From Nocardia sp. XZ_19_385 (GTDB lineage: Bacteria; Actinomycetota; Actinomycetes; Mycobacteriales; Mycobacteriaceae): a stretch of DNA of 64,000 nt. The DNA lies in contig NZ_JACVEE010000002.1 in NCBI RefSeq assembly GCF_015355755.1, positions 2,108,001-2,172,000 of the forward strand. The letters are read 5' to 3'. The notes beneath the pieces are model-generated. The model saw only the letters and a list, made by a program, of their open reading frames with translations, was not told where the DNA came from and ran no database searches. The number at the start of each line of letters is the position of its first letter. Positions within the stretch are counted from its first letter, which is position 1. Both the position numbers and the translations under genes were made by a program. Shown here in pieces: positions 56,706-63,506 of this stretch.

Positions 56706-56771
56706 CATGGTCACCAGGCGCTCATGGCGGCGTCGTGCGAGAGCCTCCGCCACCAGTGTCCGATGATCTTG
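56706..56771. repeat. Palindromic repeat element R6
   Basis: 66 bp, CATGGTCACCAGGCGCTC to GTCCGATGATCTTG. Left end carries ATGG where others have AAGG or AAGA. Confidence 0.8.
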
Positions 56772-56814
56772 GTGAGCCCGCGGGCTTCGGTTCACGTGAG
56801 TTTCGGGGGTGACT

Positions 56815-56881
56815 TCAAGATCATCAGGCGCTCGTGGCGGCGTCGTGCGAGAGGACCCACCACCAGGGCCTGGTGATCTTG
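56815..56881. repeat. Palindromic repeat element R7
   Basis: 67 bp, TCAAGATCATCAGGCGCTCG to GGCCTGGTGATCTTG, loop CGTCGTGCGAGAGGA; arms of about 26 bp pair with few mismatches, mostly G-T. Confidence 0.85.
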
Positions 56882-56927
56882 GTGAGTCTGTGGGGTGCTG
56901 TCGGATCGTGTGGGTTTCGGGGTGTTT

Positions 56928-56994
56928 TCAAGGTCATCAGGCGCTCATGGTGGCGTTGTGCGAGAGGACCCGCCACCAGGGCCTGGTGATCTCG
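56928..56994. repeat. Palindromic repeat element R8
   Basis: 67 bp, TCAAGGTCATCAGGCGCTCA to GGCCTGGTGATCTCG; differs from the rest by C for T in the last heptamer. Confidence 0.85.
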
Positions 56995-57036
56995 GTGAGC
57001 CCGTGGGCTTCGGTTCACGTGAGTTTCGGGGTGACT

Positions 57037-57103
57037 TCAAGGTCATCAGGCGCTCATGGCGGCATCGTGCGAGAAACTCCACCGCCAGGGCCTGGTGATC
57101 TTG
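57037..57103. repeat. Palindromic repeat element R9
   Basis: 67 bp, TCAAGGTCATCAGGCGCTCA to GGCCTGGTGATCTTG, followed by the shortened linker. Confidence 0.85.
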
Positions 57104-57139
57104 GTGAGTCTGGGAGGTCGCGTGAGTTTCGGGGCGTCT

Positions 57140-57206
57140 TCAAGGTCATCAGGCGCTCGTGGCGGCGTCGTGCTAGAGGACCCGCCACCAGGGCCTGGTG
57201 ATCTTG
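57140..57206. repeat. Palindromic repeat element R10
   Basis: 67 bp, TCAAGGTCATCAGGCGCTCG to GGCCTGGTGATCTTG. Core identical to R7 save for a few bases. Confidence 0.85.
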
Positions 57207-57252
57207 GTGGGTCTGTGGGGTGCTGTCGGATCGTGTGGGTTTCGGGGTGTTT

Positions 57253-57320
57253 TCAAGGTCATCAGGCGCTCATGGTGGCGTTGTGCGAGAAGTCCCGCTG
57301 CCAGTGCCTGATGATCTTGA
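57253..57320. repeat. Palindromic repeat element R11
   Basis: 68 bp, TCAAGGTCATCAGGCGCTCA to GTGCCTGATGATCTTGA. Last copy, 36 bp before the hydrolase ATG. Confidence 0.85.
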
Positions 57321-57356
57321 TTGGTCGGGTGCGATGACGGCGGGTTCGGGGTGTAG

Positions 57357-58214
57357 ATGCCTGTGATGCCCGACAAATCCTCGGTGAAGGGTGGGGGACT
57401 GTCAGTATCCTCGGACATCGTGGAGCTGACTCGGGATGTGGTGTTGGGGGGCGTGCGGATCGCTTATCGCGATTCGGGCGCGTCCTGCTCGCTGGAGGGC
57501 AGCGATGTGCCGGTGGTGCTGGTGCACGGGATGGGTGGGGACGGATATACCTGGGATCGGTTCGTAAGGAAGTTGCTGCGGGCTGGGCGGCGGGTGATCG
57601 TTCCGGATCTGCGGGGGCATGGGCGCAGTGCGCACACTGATTCTTATTTGTTCGGGGAGTTCGGGGCGGATGTCTTGCGACTGGTCGACCATTTGGGGGT
57701 GACCTCGGTGGACCTGGTGGGGCATTCGCTGGGTGGTTACGCGGTGTCGTGCGTCGCGCAGGAGCGGCCTGAGCTGGTGCGGCGGCTGGTCATGGAGGAG
57801 TGTCCGTTGCCGCTGCGGTCGGGTGCCGAGCAGCAGACGCTGACCCGCCGGTTTCCGTCGGTGCCGGAGCTGTGGCATGCCACCAGCAGCGTGGTCCGGC
57901 ATCCGCGGGCGGTGCTGGCCTTCGACCGCACGATGACGCGCACCGCGCTGGAACAGTTCCGTAAGCCGAATCCAGAGTGGTGGGACCGGCTGGCCGACAT
58001 CACCGCGCCCACCCTGGTCCTGCGCGGCGGTCCGGGCGGGATGGTGGACCCGGTGAAGCTGGCCATCATGCGCGAGGCCATCCAGGACTGCACGGTCGCC
58101 GACTTCACCTGCGGTCACAGCATCCACCGCGACCGGTACCGGGAGTTCGAGCACACGGTGCTGCCGTTCCTGAGCCGGCCGGCGCTGGACGGCCGGGCCG
58201 ACCTGCCGGCGTGA
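57357..58214 (+). CDS. Alpha/beta-hydrolase downstream of the repeat array
   Basis: A 285-residue protein: VVLVHGMGGDGYTWDRF (oxyanion), VPDLRGHGRSA, nucleophile GHSLGG (Ser about 123), and a late CGHSIHRDR with the catalytic His. Fits an epoxide-hydrolase/esterase-like enzyme; the substrate is unknown. ATG at 57357 (a second Met follows three codons on). Its promoter must lie within or beside repeat R11. Its stop overlaps the next start (GTGA). Confidence 0.85.
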   Translation: MPVMPDKSSVKGGGLSVSSDIVELTRDVVLGGVRIAYRDSGASCSLEGSDVPVVLVHGMGGDGYTWDRFVRKLLRAGRRVIVPDLRGHGRSAHTDSYLFGEFGADVLRLVDHLGVTSVDLVGHSLGGYAVSCVAQERPELVRRLVMEECPLPLRSGAEQQTLTRRFPSVPELWHATSSVVRHPRAVLAFDRTMTRTALEQFRKPNPEWWDRLADITAPTLVLRGGPGGMVDPVKLAIMREAIQDCTVADFTCGHSIHRDRYREFEHTVLPFLSRPALDGRADLPA

Positions 58215-59149
58215 GCGCGCCCGGGTCCTACAGTGAAACGGTGAACTTCGAGGGTCTGACCTGCTCCGCGGCTGCCGCGATCGACGTGCCGTTGCCGGGC
58301 AGCGCGACCAAGGTCGGTGCATGGCTGTGCGTGGAACAGCCGGGCGCCTGGGGCCGCGATGTGATCGGTGACGAAGTCCTCGGCCCGGAGATCACCCCCG
58401 AGCTGGCGGCCCGCACCGCCGCCGCGCACGTCCGCCCGACTCTGATCCGCCGTCCCGGCCGCAACGAATTCACCGGCACCCGAACGGTTCTGATCGCCAA
58501 CTCCCGCCCCGAGGGCTTCTGGTGCGAACGCTTCGAGATCACCGACTTGAAGCAACTCCTCGACGTCGACCTGCATCTATTGAATGGCCCGCCGCCGGGA
58601 ATCGGTGCGCGCGTGGATGATCCGGTGATCCTGGTGTGCGCGCACGGCAAACGCGACCAGTGCTGCGCACTGCTCGGCCGCCCGATCGCCGCGAACCTGG
58701 CCGCCGACTACCCCGACCAGGTGTGGGAATGCTCGCACACCGGTGGTCATCGCTTCGCCCCCGCGATGGTGCTGCTGCCCTCCGGCCTCACCTATGGCCG
58801 CGTCGATACCGAATCCGCCACGGCGGCAGTCGAAGCCCTCCGCCGCGGCGGGTTCACACTGACCGGTTTCCGCGGCCGCAGCGGCCACAAGCCGATCGAG
58901 CAGGTCGCGGAAATAGCCGTCCGCGAACAGGTTCCGGCTGCCCTCGACGATCTCACCGTGCGCCTCGAAACCGACTTCACCACAACCGATCCTGCCGTCG
59001 CGGGCGCGGCGGTGGTCACCCACCGCGACGGCCGCCGCTGGCACGTCACCGCACGCACCGTGGCTTTCGCTCCCCGCCAAGCCAGCTGCGGCGCCGCCCC
59101 CAAACCCGCCACCGCCCTCATCGCAGACTCGGTCCGCCGCCTCGCCTGA
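58211..59149 (+). CDS. Sucrase/ferredoxin-like thioredoxin-fold protein
   Basis: A 312-residue protein from a GTG at 58211, coupled to the hydrolase. LTCSAAAAIDVPLPGSATKVGAWLCVEQ opens it, and VCAHGKRDQCCALLGRPIA with CSHTGGHRFAPAMVLLPSGLTYGRV is the signature of the sucrase/ferredoxin-like family, whose cysteine and histidine set suggests a thioredoxin-like 2Fe-2S cluster. Role unknown; often seen as an orphan in Actinobacteria. Confidence 0.85.
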   Translation: MSAPGSYSETVNFEGLTCSAAAAIDVPLPGSATKVGAWLCVEQPGAWGRDVIGDEVLGPEITPELAARTAAAHVRPTLIRRPGRNEFTGTRTVLIANSRPEGFWCERFEITDLKQLLDVDLHLLNGPPPGIGARVDDPVILVCAHGKRDQCCALLGRPIAANLAADYPDQVWECSHTGGHRFAPAMVLLPSGLTYGRVDTESATAAVEALRRGGFTLTGFRGRSGHKPIEQVAEIAVREQVPAALDDLTVRLETDFTTTDPAVAGAAVVTHRDGRRWHVTARTVAFAPRQASCGAAPKPATALIADSVRRLA

Positions 59150-59269
59150 GGGTCCGACGTAGTCGGATCTCTCCTACCCCCGGACATCGCCGGCTGGTTC
59201 GCGGCACAGACAGGGCGCTTCGCCCGTCAGACAGACCAATTCGCTCAGCCGCTGCGCCGCCAGAGCGCG

Positions 59270-59425
59270 ATGGTCATGAAGGGCGGCGCGCACGCGGTGG
59301 TGGACCTCGGGCAACGCCAACTGCACGTCGCCGCCAATACGCCGTTCATCGGAATGGCGATCTGGGGCAGCGTCCGTTCGAAGGCGCGCGACTTCCTCCC
59401 GGAACCCCGCCAGCTTCCCGGTTAG
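59270..59425 (+). CDS. Possible 51-residue protein or remnant after the sucrase/ferredoxin-like gene
   Basis: ATG at 59270, TAG at 59423-59425, overlapping the stop of the reverse-strand Lrp gene. It lies in the same frame as the stop of the preceding gene; the 40 codons between the two have no start codon, but read as coherent protein (GWFAAQTGRFARQTDQF). The likely product has MKGGAHAVVDLGQRQLHVAA and WGSVRSKARDFLPEPRQLPG. No family recognised. It may be the C-terminal end of a longer, decayed protein. Confidence 0.35.
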   Translation: MVMKGGAHAVVDLGQRQLHVAANTPFIGMAIWGSVRSKARDFLPEPRQLPG

Positions 59426-60372
59426 GCGGTCGGCGCGGCCCGTTTGGTGATGGCGGTGATGGGCGCGGATTCCATGTGCTCGATGCCCTCGATCGCGCCG
59501 ATCCGGACCGTCAGATAGTCGAACAGGGCGGCGGCGTCCCGGCAGACCACGATGGCGAGGAGATTGTGCGCACCGGTGGTCGCACCGGCGAAGGCGACTT
59601 CGGAGTGTCCGGCCAGCGTCTGGGCGACACCGGCCAGACGGGCGGGGGCGACGTTCAGCCAGAGCAGCGCATGCACCGGGAATCCGAGTGTGGCGGCATC
59701 GATTTCCACGTCGAACCGCACGACGCGCTGCCGGCGCAGTTCATCCAGGCGGCGCCGGACCGCGGATTCGGACCAGCCGGCCGCCTGCGCCAGGCTCGGA
59801 TAGTCGGCGCGGCCGTCCCGGGCCAGCGCGGGCAGGAGCCGCCGGTCCAGGTCGGTCAGCGTGATCGTTTCGGCGGCATCGGGTTCCGGTGCACCGAGTG
59901 CGGCCGCCTGTTCAGCGGACAGCGCGCTGGTGCGCCCTCGCCAGCGCAGCTCGGTGAGGTGCCGCAGCAGCCGCTGTGTGTCGACCGCCAGCACCTGCGA
60001 ATGCACGGACAGCGCGGGCAGTGGCCGCTCACCGTCGACCCGCAGGGTGGCCATCACTTCCGCGCCGCCCGCCAGCACGGTCACCCACGCGGTGTCCGGC
60101 CGGCGCGCCAGGTCCCGGGCCACGATGTCCGCACCGCCGGCCCGGACGCGCAAGCGCACCAACCATTCCGACTGGCCGATGCGGGAACTGTCGGGCACCC
60201 CGCAGACCCGCGCCAGACTCTGCGCGCGCAGCCGGGCGAATCGCCGCGCGATGGTGCGGTCGGAGACGTCGAGTACCTCGGCGATCCGGCTGAACGGCGC
60301 GCGCCCGTCGATCTGCAGCGCGTGTAGCAACGCCAGGTCGACGGTGTCCAGCCTGACCGAATCCACCAGCAC
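59422..60372 (-). CDS. Double Lrp/AsnC-family regulator
   Basis: A 316-residue protein made of two Lrp-type halves. Half 1: helix-turn-helix DGRAPFSRIAEVLDVSDRTIARRFARL and a ligand-binding domain; half 2: DGRADYPSLAQAAGWSESAVRRRLDELRRQRVV with a closing RAM-like domain (about 225-305: HALLWLNVAPARLAGVAQTL). Such duplicated Lrp regulators are common in Actinobacteria. It is divergent from the VOC gene, which is a likely target. Confidence 0.88.
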   Translation of the reverse strand: MLVDSVRLDTVDLALLHALQIDGRAPFSRIAEVLDVSDRTIARRFARLRAQSLARVCGVPDSSRIGQSEWLVRLRVRAGGADIVARDLARRPDTAWVTVLAGGAEVMATLRVDGERPLPALSVHSQVLAVDTQRLLRHLTELRWRGRTSALSAEQAAALGAPEPDAAETITLTDLDRRLLPALARDGRADYPSLAQAAGWSESAVRRRLDELRRQRVVRFDVEIDAATLGFPVHALLWLNVAPARLAGVAQTLAGHSEVAFAGATTGAHNLLAIVVCRDAAALFDYLTVRIGAIEGIEHMESAPITAITKRAAPTA

Positions 60373-60373
60373 A

Positions 60374-60422
60374 GGCTACGACAGTGTCGGATACCGGCGT
60401 AGCCACCGTTTGTCGTGGACAA
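60374..60422. promoter_or_regulatory. Operator-like dyads between Lrp regulator and VOC gene
   Basis: TTGTC-GTG-GACAA (60410-60422) is a perfect 13-bp dyad, and GGCTACG (60374-60380) repeats inverted as CGTAGCC (60398-60404). Both lie in the 80-bp region shared by the divergent Lrp and VOC genes, as expected for an autoregulated Lrp site. Confidence 0.5.
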
Positions 60423-60452
60423 CGTGGTGCGCGCGCCTCGAGGATCGGTGCC

Positions 60453-61325
60453 GTGACCAACGGCATCAACGGCTTTCACCACACCGGCATCCTCACCCGC
60501 GATCTCGACGATCTCGAGCGCCGCTACGCGTCGTTCGGTTTCACACTGAGCCCGCGCTCCCGGCACCTGCTGAGCGCGGGACCCGGCGAGCCGCCGGTGC
60601 CGGGCTGTACCGCGAATCACTGTGCGTTGTTCGGGGATTCCTATATCGAACTGCTCGGCATAGTCGATGACACCGCACCTGACCCCTGGCGCACCCGGGC
60701 GATAGCCGCGGAATACCAGGGCTTCCGCCTGCTCAACCTCGACACCACCGACGCCGACGCCGCGGACGAGTTGTTGCGGACCGCGGGTTTACAGACTTCC
60801 GGCGTGCTCGACCTGGAACGCGAGGTCGACACCGAGAACGGCGCGCGCACCATGCGGGCGCGCGCCGTGCATGTCGACCCGCGTTCGACACCAGAGTCGT
60901 ACCTTGGTCTCGCACAGCACCTCACCCGTGAATACGTGCACCAGCCGCGCTATCTCGACCACAAGAACGGTGCCCGCGGCATCGGCGCGGTGCTGATCGT
61001 CGCGGCGACCGCGGACTTCGCGGCGATCGTCGATAGGTACGCGCAGCTCGCAGGTCGTCGCCCCGATCGAGAGGGCCCGCGCACCGTACTCGAAATCGGT
61101 TCCGCCCGGCTCGAATTCGTCGACGCCACCGAGGCCGAGCAGGTGCTGCCCGGTGAGCCCGCGCCCGCGGCGTCGTATCTGGCCGCGATGACGATCCGCG
61201 TCGAGGATCCCGCGCGAGCGCGAGCGATCGTCGAAAACGGCGGTACGGCCACGCATCCCACGGCCGACGGGTTCTTCGTCTCGGCCCGGGACGCCGGCGG
61301 CGCCGGGTTGTTCTTCACCGGCTAG
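60453..61325 (+). CDS. VOC/glyoxalase-like protein
   Basis: A 290-residue protein from a GTG at 60453 (MTNGINGFHHTGILTRDLDD) with GAGGA upstream. The opening GFHHTGILTRDLDDLERRYASFGFTL and later CALFGDSYIELLGIVDD fit the glyoxalase-like (VOC) fold, with a second module from about residue 165 (HQPRYLDHKNGARGIGAVLIVAA). A metal-binding dioxygenase, lyase or isomerase is likely; the substrate is unknown. Followed by DoxX after 26 bp. Confidence 0.8.
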   Translation: MTNGINGFHHTGILTRDLDDLERRYASFGFTLSPRSRHLLSAGPGEPPVPGCTANHCALFGDSYIELLGIVDDTAPDPWRTRAIAAEYQGFRLLNLDTTDADAADELLRTAGLQTSGVLDLEREVDTENGARTMRARAVHVDPRSTPESYLGLAQHLTREYVHQPRYLDHKNGARGIGAVLIVAATADFAAIVDRYAQLAGRRPDREGPRTVLEIGSARLEFVDATEAEQVLPGEPAPAASYLAAMTIRVEDPARARAIVENGGTATHPTADGFFVSARDAGGAGLFFTG

Positions 61326-61351
61326 TCCATACATTTCCCAGGAGACGGTTC

Positions 61352-61852
61352 ATGTTCGACACTCTGCTTTTACTCGTAGTCCCCGCCCTGCTGTTCCGCG
61401 CCCTCGGCGCGTTCGGCGTAAGCCGTTTCAGCACATGGCGTTCCAGCGCCATCCACGGCCTGGCGGTCCTGCTGCTGATGACCGGCAGCGCACATTTCGT
61501 CCCCGACAGCGTGACGGTGATGCCGAGCCATGCCGACCTGGTGGCAATGGTGCCCGCGTTGGTGCCCTTCGCCGACTTCACCGTCTACGCCACCGGGGTC
61601 CTCGAATTAGCCGGAGCGATAGGGCTTTTGATACCCGCGACCCGGCCGTTCGCCGGGCTGGGCCTCGCGCTGCTGTTGGTGCTGATGCTGCCCGCCAATG
61701 TGCATGTGGCGCTGAACGACATCCCACTGAACGGCGACCCCGCGACGCCGCTGTGGTTCCGGATTCCCGAACAGATCGGATACATCGCGGTCGCGCTGTG
61801 GGGCTCCGGCGCGGTGTCCGCACGGGCTCGCGTCAGAGCGCAAGTGGCATAA
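61352..61852 (+). CDS. DoxX-family membrane protein
   Basis: A 166-residue protein with four hydrophobic segments: about 5-20, 34-52 (HGLAVLLLMTGSAHF), 72-96 (FTVYATGVLELAGAIGLLIPA) and 97-115. TGVLELAGAIGLL is the DoxX signature. Such proteins are linked to redox and thiol homeostasis. Operon with the VOC gene. Confidence 0.88.
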   Translation: MFDTLLLLVVPALLFRALGAFGVSRFSTWRSSAIHGLAVLLLMTGSAHFVPDSVTVMPSHADLVAMVPALVPFADFTVYATGVLELAGAIGLLIPATRPFAGLGLALLLVLMLPANVHVALNDIPLNGDPATPLWFRIPEQIGYIAVALWGSGAVSARARVRAQVA

Positions 61853-61856
61853 CGGG

Positions 61857-61892
61857 TCCGGGGCCCGTCGCCCCCTGCGGGACGGGCCCCGG
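61857..61892. terminator. Terminator between DoxX and SDR genes
   Basis: TCCGGGGCCCGTC pairs with GACGGGCCCCGGA around GCCCCCTGCGG. It lies 4 bp after DoxX and 5 bp before the reverse-strand SDR stop and can serve both. Confidence 0.85.
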
Positions 61893-61897
61893 AGGTT

Positions 61898-62869
61898 TCA
61901 CCAGTGTGTGCCGGGTACCCAGCGCGCGGCGCGGCGTAACGCGGTGCCGGTTGCCTTGCGGGCCGCGGACTGCGGGCGCGGCGTCGATTCCGGTTGCGGC
62001 GCTTCGCCTTCGGTGTCCTCGTTACTGGGCTCGAGGTGTTCGCCCTTGGCGGCGGGGGAGTCCGGAAGCGCGCGGTAGTACCGGTGCAGGATGCGGTCCC
62101 GGATCTTCGGGGTGACCAGCGCGCCGTATTCGGCGAGGGTGCCCAGCGGCACGTCGATGCGCTTGGGGCGCTCGGTGAGCGCGCGCACGATGGTGGCGGC
62201 GGCCCACTCGGGGGATTCCGAAGGCCCCTGCGTTCCACTGGGTGTGATCATCGGGGTGCGCACCAGCGGCATGTGGATGGTGGTGAAAGTGACTCCGTCG
62301 GCCATGGTTTCGACCGCGGCCACCTCGGTGAACTTATCCAGTGCGGCCTTGCTCGCGAGATAGGCGGAAAACCGCGGGGTCGCGACTTGCACTCCGGCAC
62401 TGCTGATCTGCACGATGTGGCCGAACTTGCGCTCGCGCATCTGGGGCAGCAGCGCCAGGGTCATGCGCAGCGCGCCGAAGTAGTTGACCGCCATGGTGCG
62501 CTCGAAGTCGTGCATCCGGTCGGTGGAGCGGTGGATGGCGCGGCGGATGGAGCGGCCCGCGTTGTTCACCAGCATGTCGACGTGGCCGTGCTCGTCCAGA
62601 ATGGTCTTGACGGCCTGGTCGACGGAATCGGTCTCGGTGACATCGCACTGGTATCCATAGGCCTTGCCGCCCGCGGCGCGGATCTCCTCGACGACGCCGG
62701 CGAGCTCGTCGCCGCGGCGCGCGAGCAGGAAGACGGTGGCGCCCTTGGCGGCGACGGCCAGGGCGGCGGCGCGGCCGATGCCGGAGGACGCGCCGGTGAT
62801 CAGGACGTGCCTGCCGGTCAGGTCACGGCGGTTGCGCCGTTTCCCGTCGGCTTGGTCAGCGTGTGTCAT
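61898..62869 (-). CDS. SDR of the fatty acyl-CoA reductase type
   Basis: A 323-residue SDR. TGASSGIGRAAA binds the nucleotide, NNAGRSIRRAIHRSTDRMHDFERTM and SSAGVQVATPRFSAYLASKAAL (Ser, Tyr, Lys) form the active site, and TTIHMPLVRTPMI closes the loop. NAGRSIRR and the PRF-YLASK run match the SDR part of mycobacterial fatty acyl-CoA reductases (AcrA1, Rv1543). A basic C-terminal tail follows residue 275. Faces the dnaE2 operon across a 156-bp divergent region. Confidence 0.85.
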   Translation of the reverse strand: MTHADQADGKRRNRRDLTGRHVLITGASSGIGRAAALAVAAKGATVFLLARRGDELAGVVEEIRAAGGKAYGYQCDVTETDSVDQAVKTILDEHGHVDMLVNNAGRSIRRAIHRSTDRMHDFERTMAVNYFGALRMTLALLPQMRERKFGHIVQISSAGVQVATPRFSAYLASKAALDKFTEVAAVETMADGVTFTTIHMPLVRTPMITPSGTQGPSESPEWAAATIVRALTERPKRIDVPLGTLAEYGALVTPKIRDRILHRYYRALPDSPAAKGEHLEPSNEDTEGEAPQPESTPRPQSAARKATGTALRRAARWVPGTHW

Positions 62870-62998
62870 CGCTGCTCCTTTGCAGATCGAATTGGCACGA
62901 ACTTACTCCGAAGTAAGTTTACCCGCCAAGTGAGGCGGCCCACATTTCGGGTGGGTCGCAAAATGTTCGCAACCCCGTTCGAATCACCCTCGAAACCC

Positions 62999-63014
62999 TC
63001 GAACATATGTGCGA
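62999..63014 (+). promoter_or_regulatory. LexA (SOS) box before the dnaE2 operon
   Basis: TCGAACATATGTGCGA matches TCGAAC-N4-GTTCGA with one change (G for T). GATACT at 63013-63018 could be the -10, so the site overlaps the promoter and the ATG at 63026 would lie at or next to the transcript start. Confidence 0.75.
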
Positions 63015-63025
63015 TACTTCTGCGC

Positions 63026-63493
63026 ATGGCGGACGATCGGATGGCGGACATCTTTGCCGCGGTGCGGCTCGGCAGCGACAACCGGAAGGCGGCGCGGCAC
63101 GCGCTCGAACAGTTGTGGGACGAGCTCGGCATAGCCGGAGATCCGTTGCAGCGCTGCGTGATCGCGCATCATCTGGCTGTCCTGCAAGACGACGACCCGG
63201 CCGCGCTGATCTGGGATCAGCGCGCCCTGGCCTCGGTGTTCGGTCCGGGCATCCCGTTGGACGAGGGTCTGCGCTGCTTCCTGCCCTCGCTGTATCTCAA
63301 CCTGGCCGACAGCCACCGCCGCTGCGGGGATTTCGAAACCGCCCGCATGCAGCTGACGATCGCGCGCGGCCATCTCGCGGTCCTGGTCTACGACGCCTAC
63401 GGCACGATGATCCGCTCCGGCCTGGACCGGGTGGAGGCCGCCCTCGACGCCGGTTCCACGGCGCGTCTGCCGAGCGGGACTGTGCCGCAATGA
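63026..63493 (+). CDS. Small helical protein ahead of dnaE2
   Basis: A 155-residue helical protein: DIFAAVRLGSDNRKAARHALEQLWDEL, then LQRCVIAHHLAVLQDDDPAALIWDQRAL, then LYLNLADSHRRCGDFETARMQLTIARGHL. The repeated AHHLAVLQDD and ADSHRRCGDFETARMQL units look like tetratricopeptide repeats. No family name recognised. It has no ribosome-binding site and starts 12 bp after a LexA box, so a leaderless SOS-controlled mRNA is likely. dnaE2 follows 13 bp later. Confidence 0.7.
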   Translation: MADDRMADIFAAVRLGSDNRKAARHALEQLWDELGIAGDPLQRCVIAHHLAVLQDDDPAALIWDQRALASVFGPGIPLDEGLRCFLPSLYLNLADSHRRCGDFETARMQLTIARGHLAVLVYDAYGTMIRSGLDRVEAALDAGSTARLPSGTVPQ

Positions 63494-63506
63494 GCAGGTC
63501 GAGGAG

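Larger units (their letters stand above)
56593..57320. repeat. Tandem array of seven palindromic units R5-R11
   Basis: Seven units of 103-113 bp, each a 66-68 bp palindromic core plus a 36-46 bp linker. Linkers are of two kinds: A (CTGTGGGGTGCTGTCGGAT...) after R5, R7 and R10, and B (CCCGTGGGCTTCGGTTCACG...) after R6 and R8, with a shortened B-like linker after R9. The array fills the region between the methyltransferase start and the hydrolase start at 57357. Confidence 0.85.

Noticed and set aside
56593-57320. CRISPR array
   Set aside because: The spacers themselves repeat in two types, the repeat is 67 bp and strongly palindromic, and there are no cas genes.
55429-57320. Integron attC array
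   Set aside because: No attC core-site sequences at the element ends, no integrase and no series of cassette genes.
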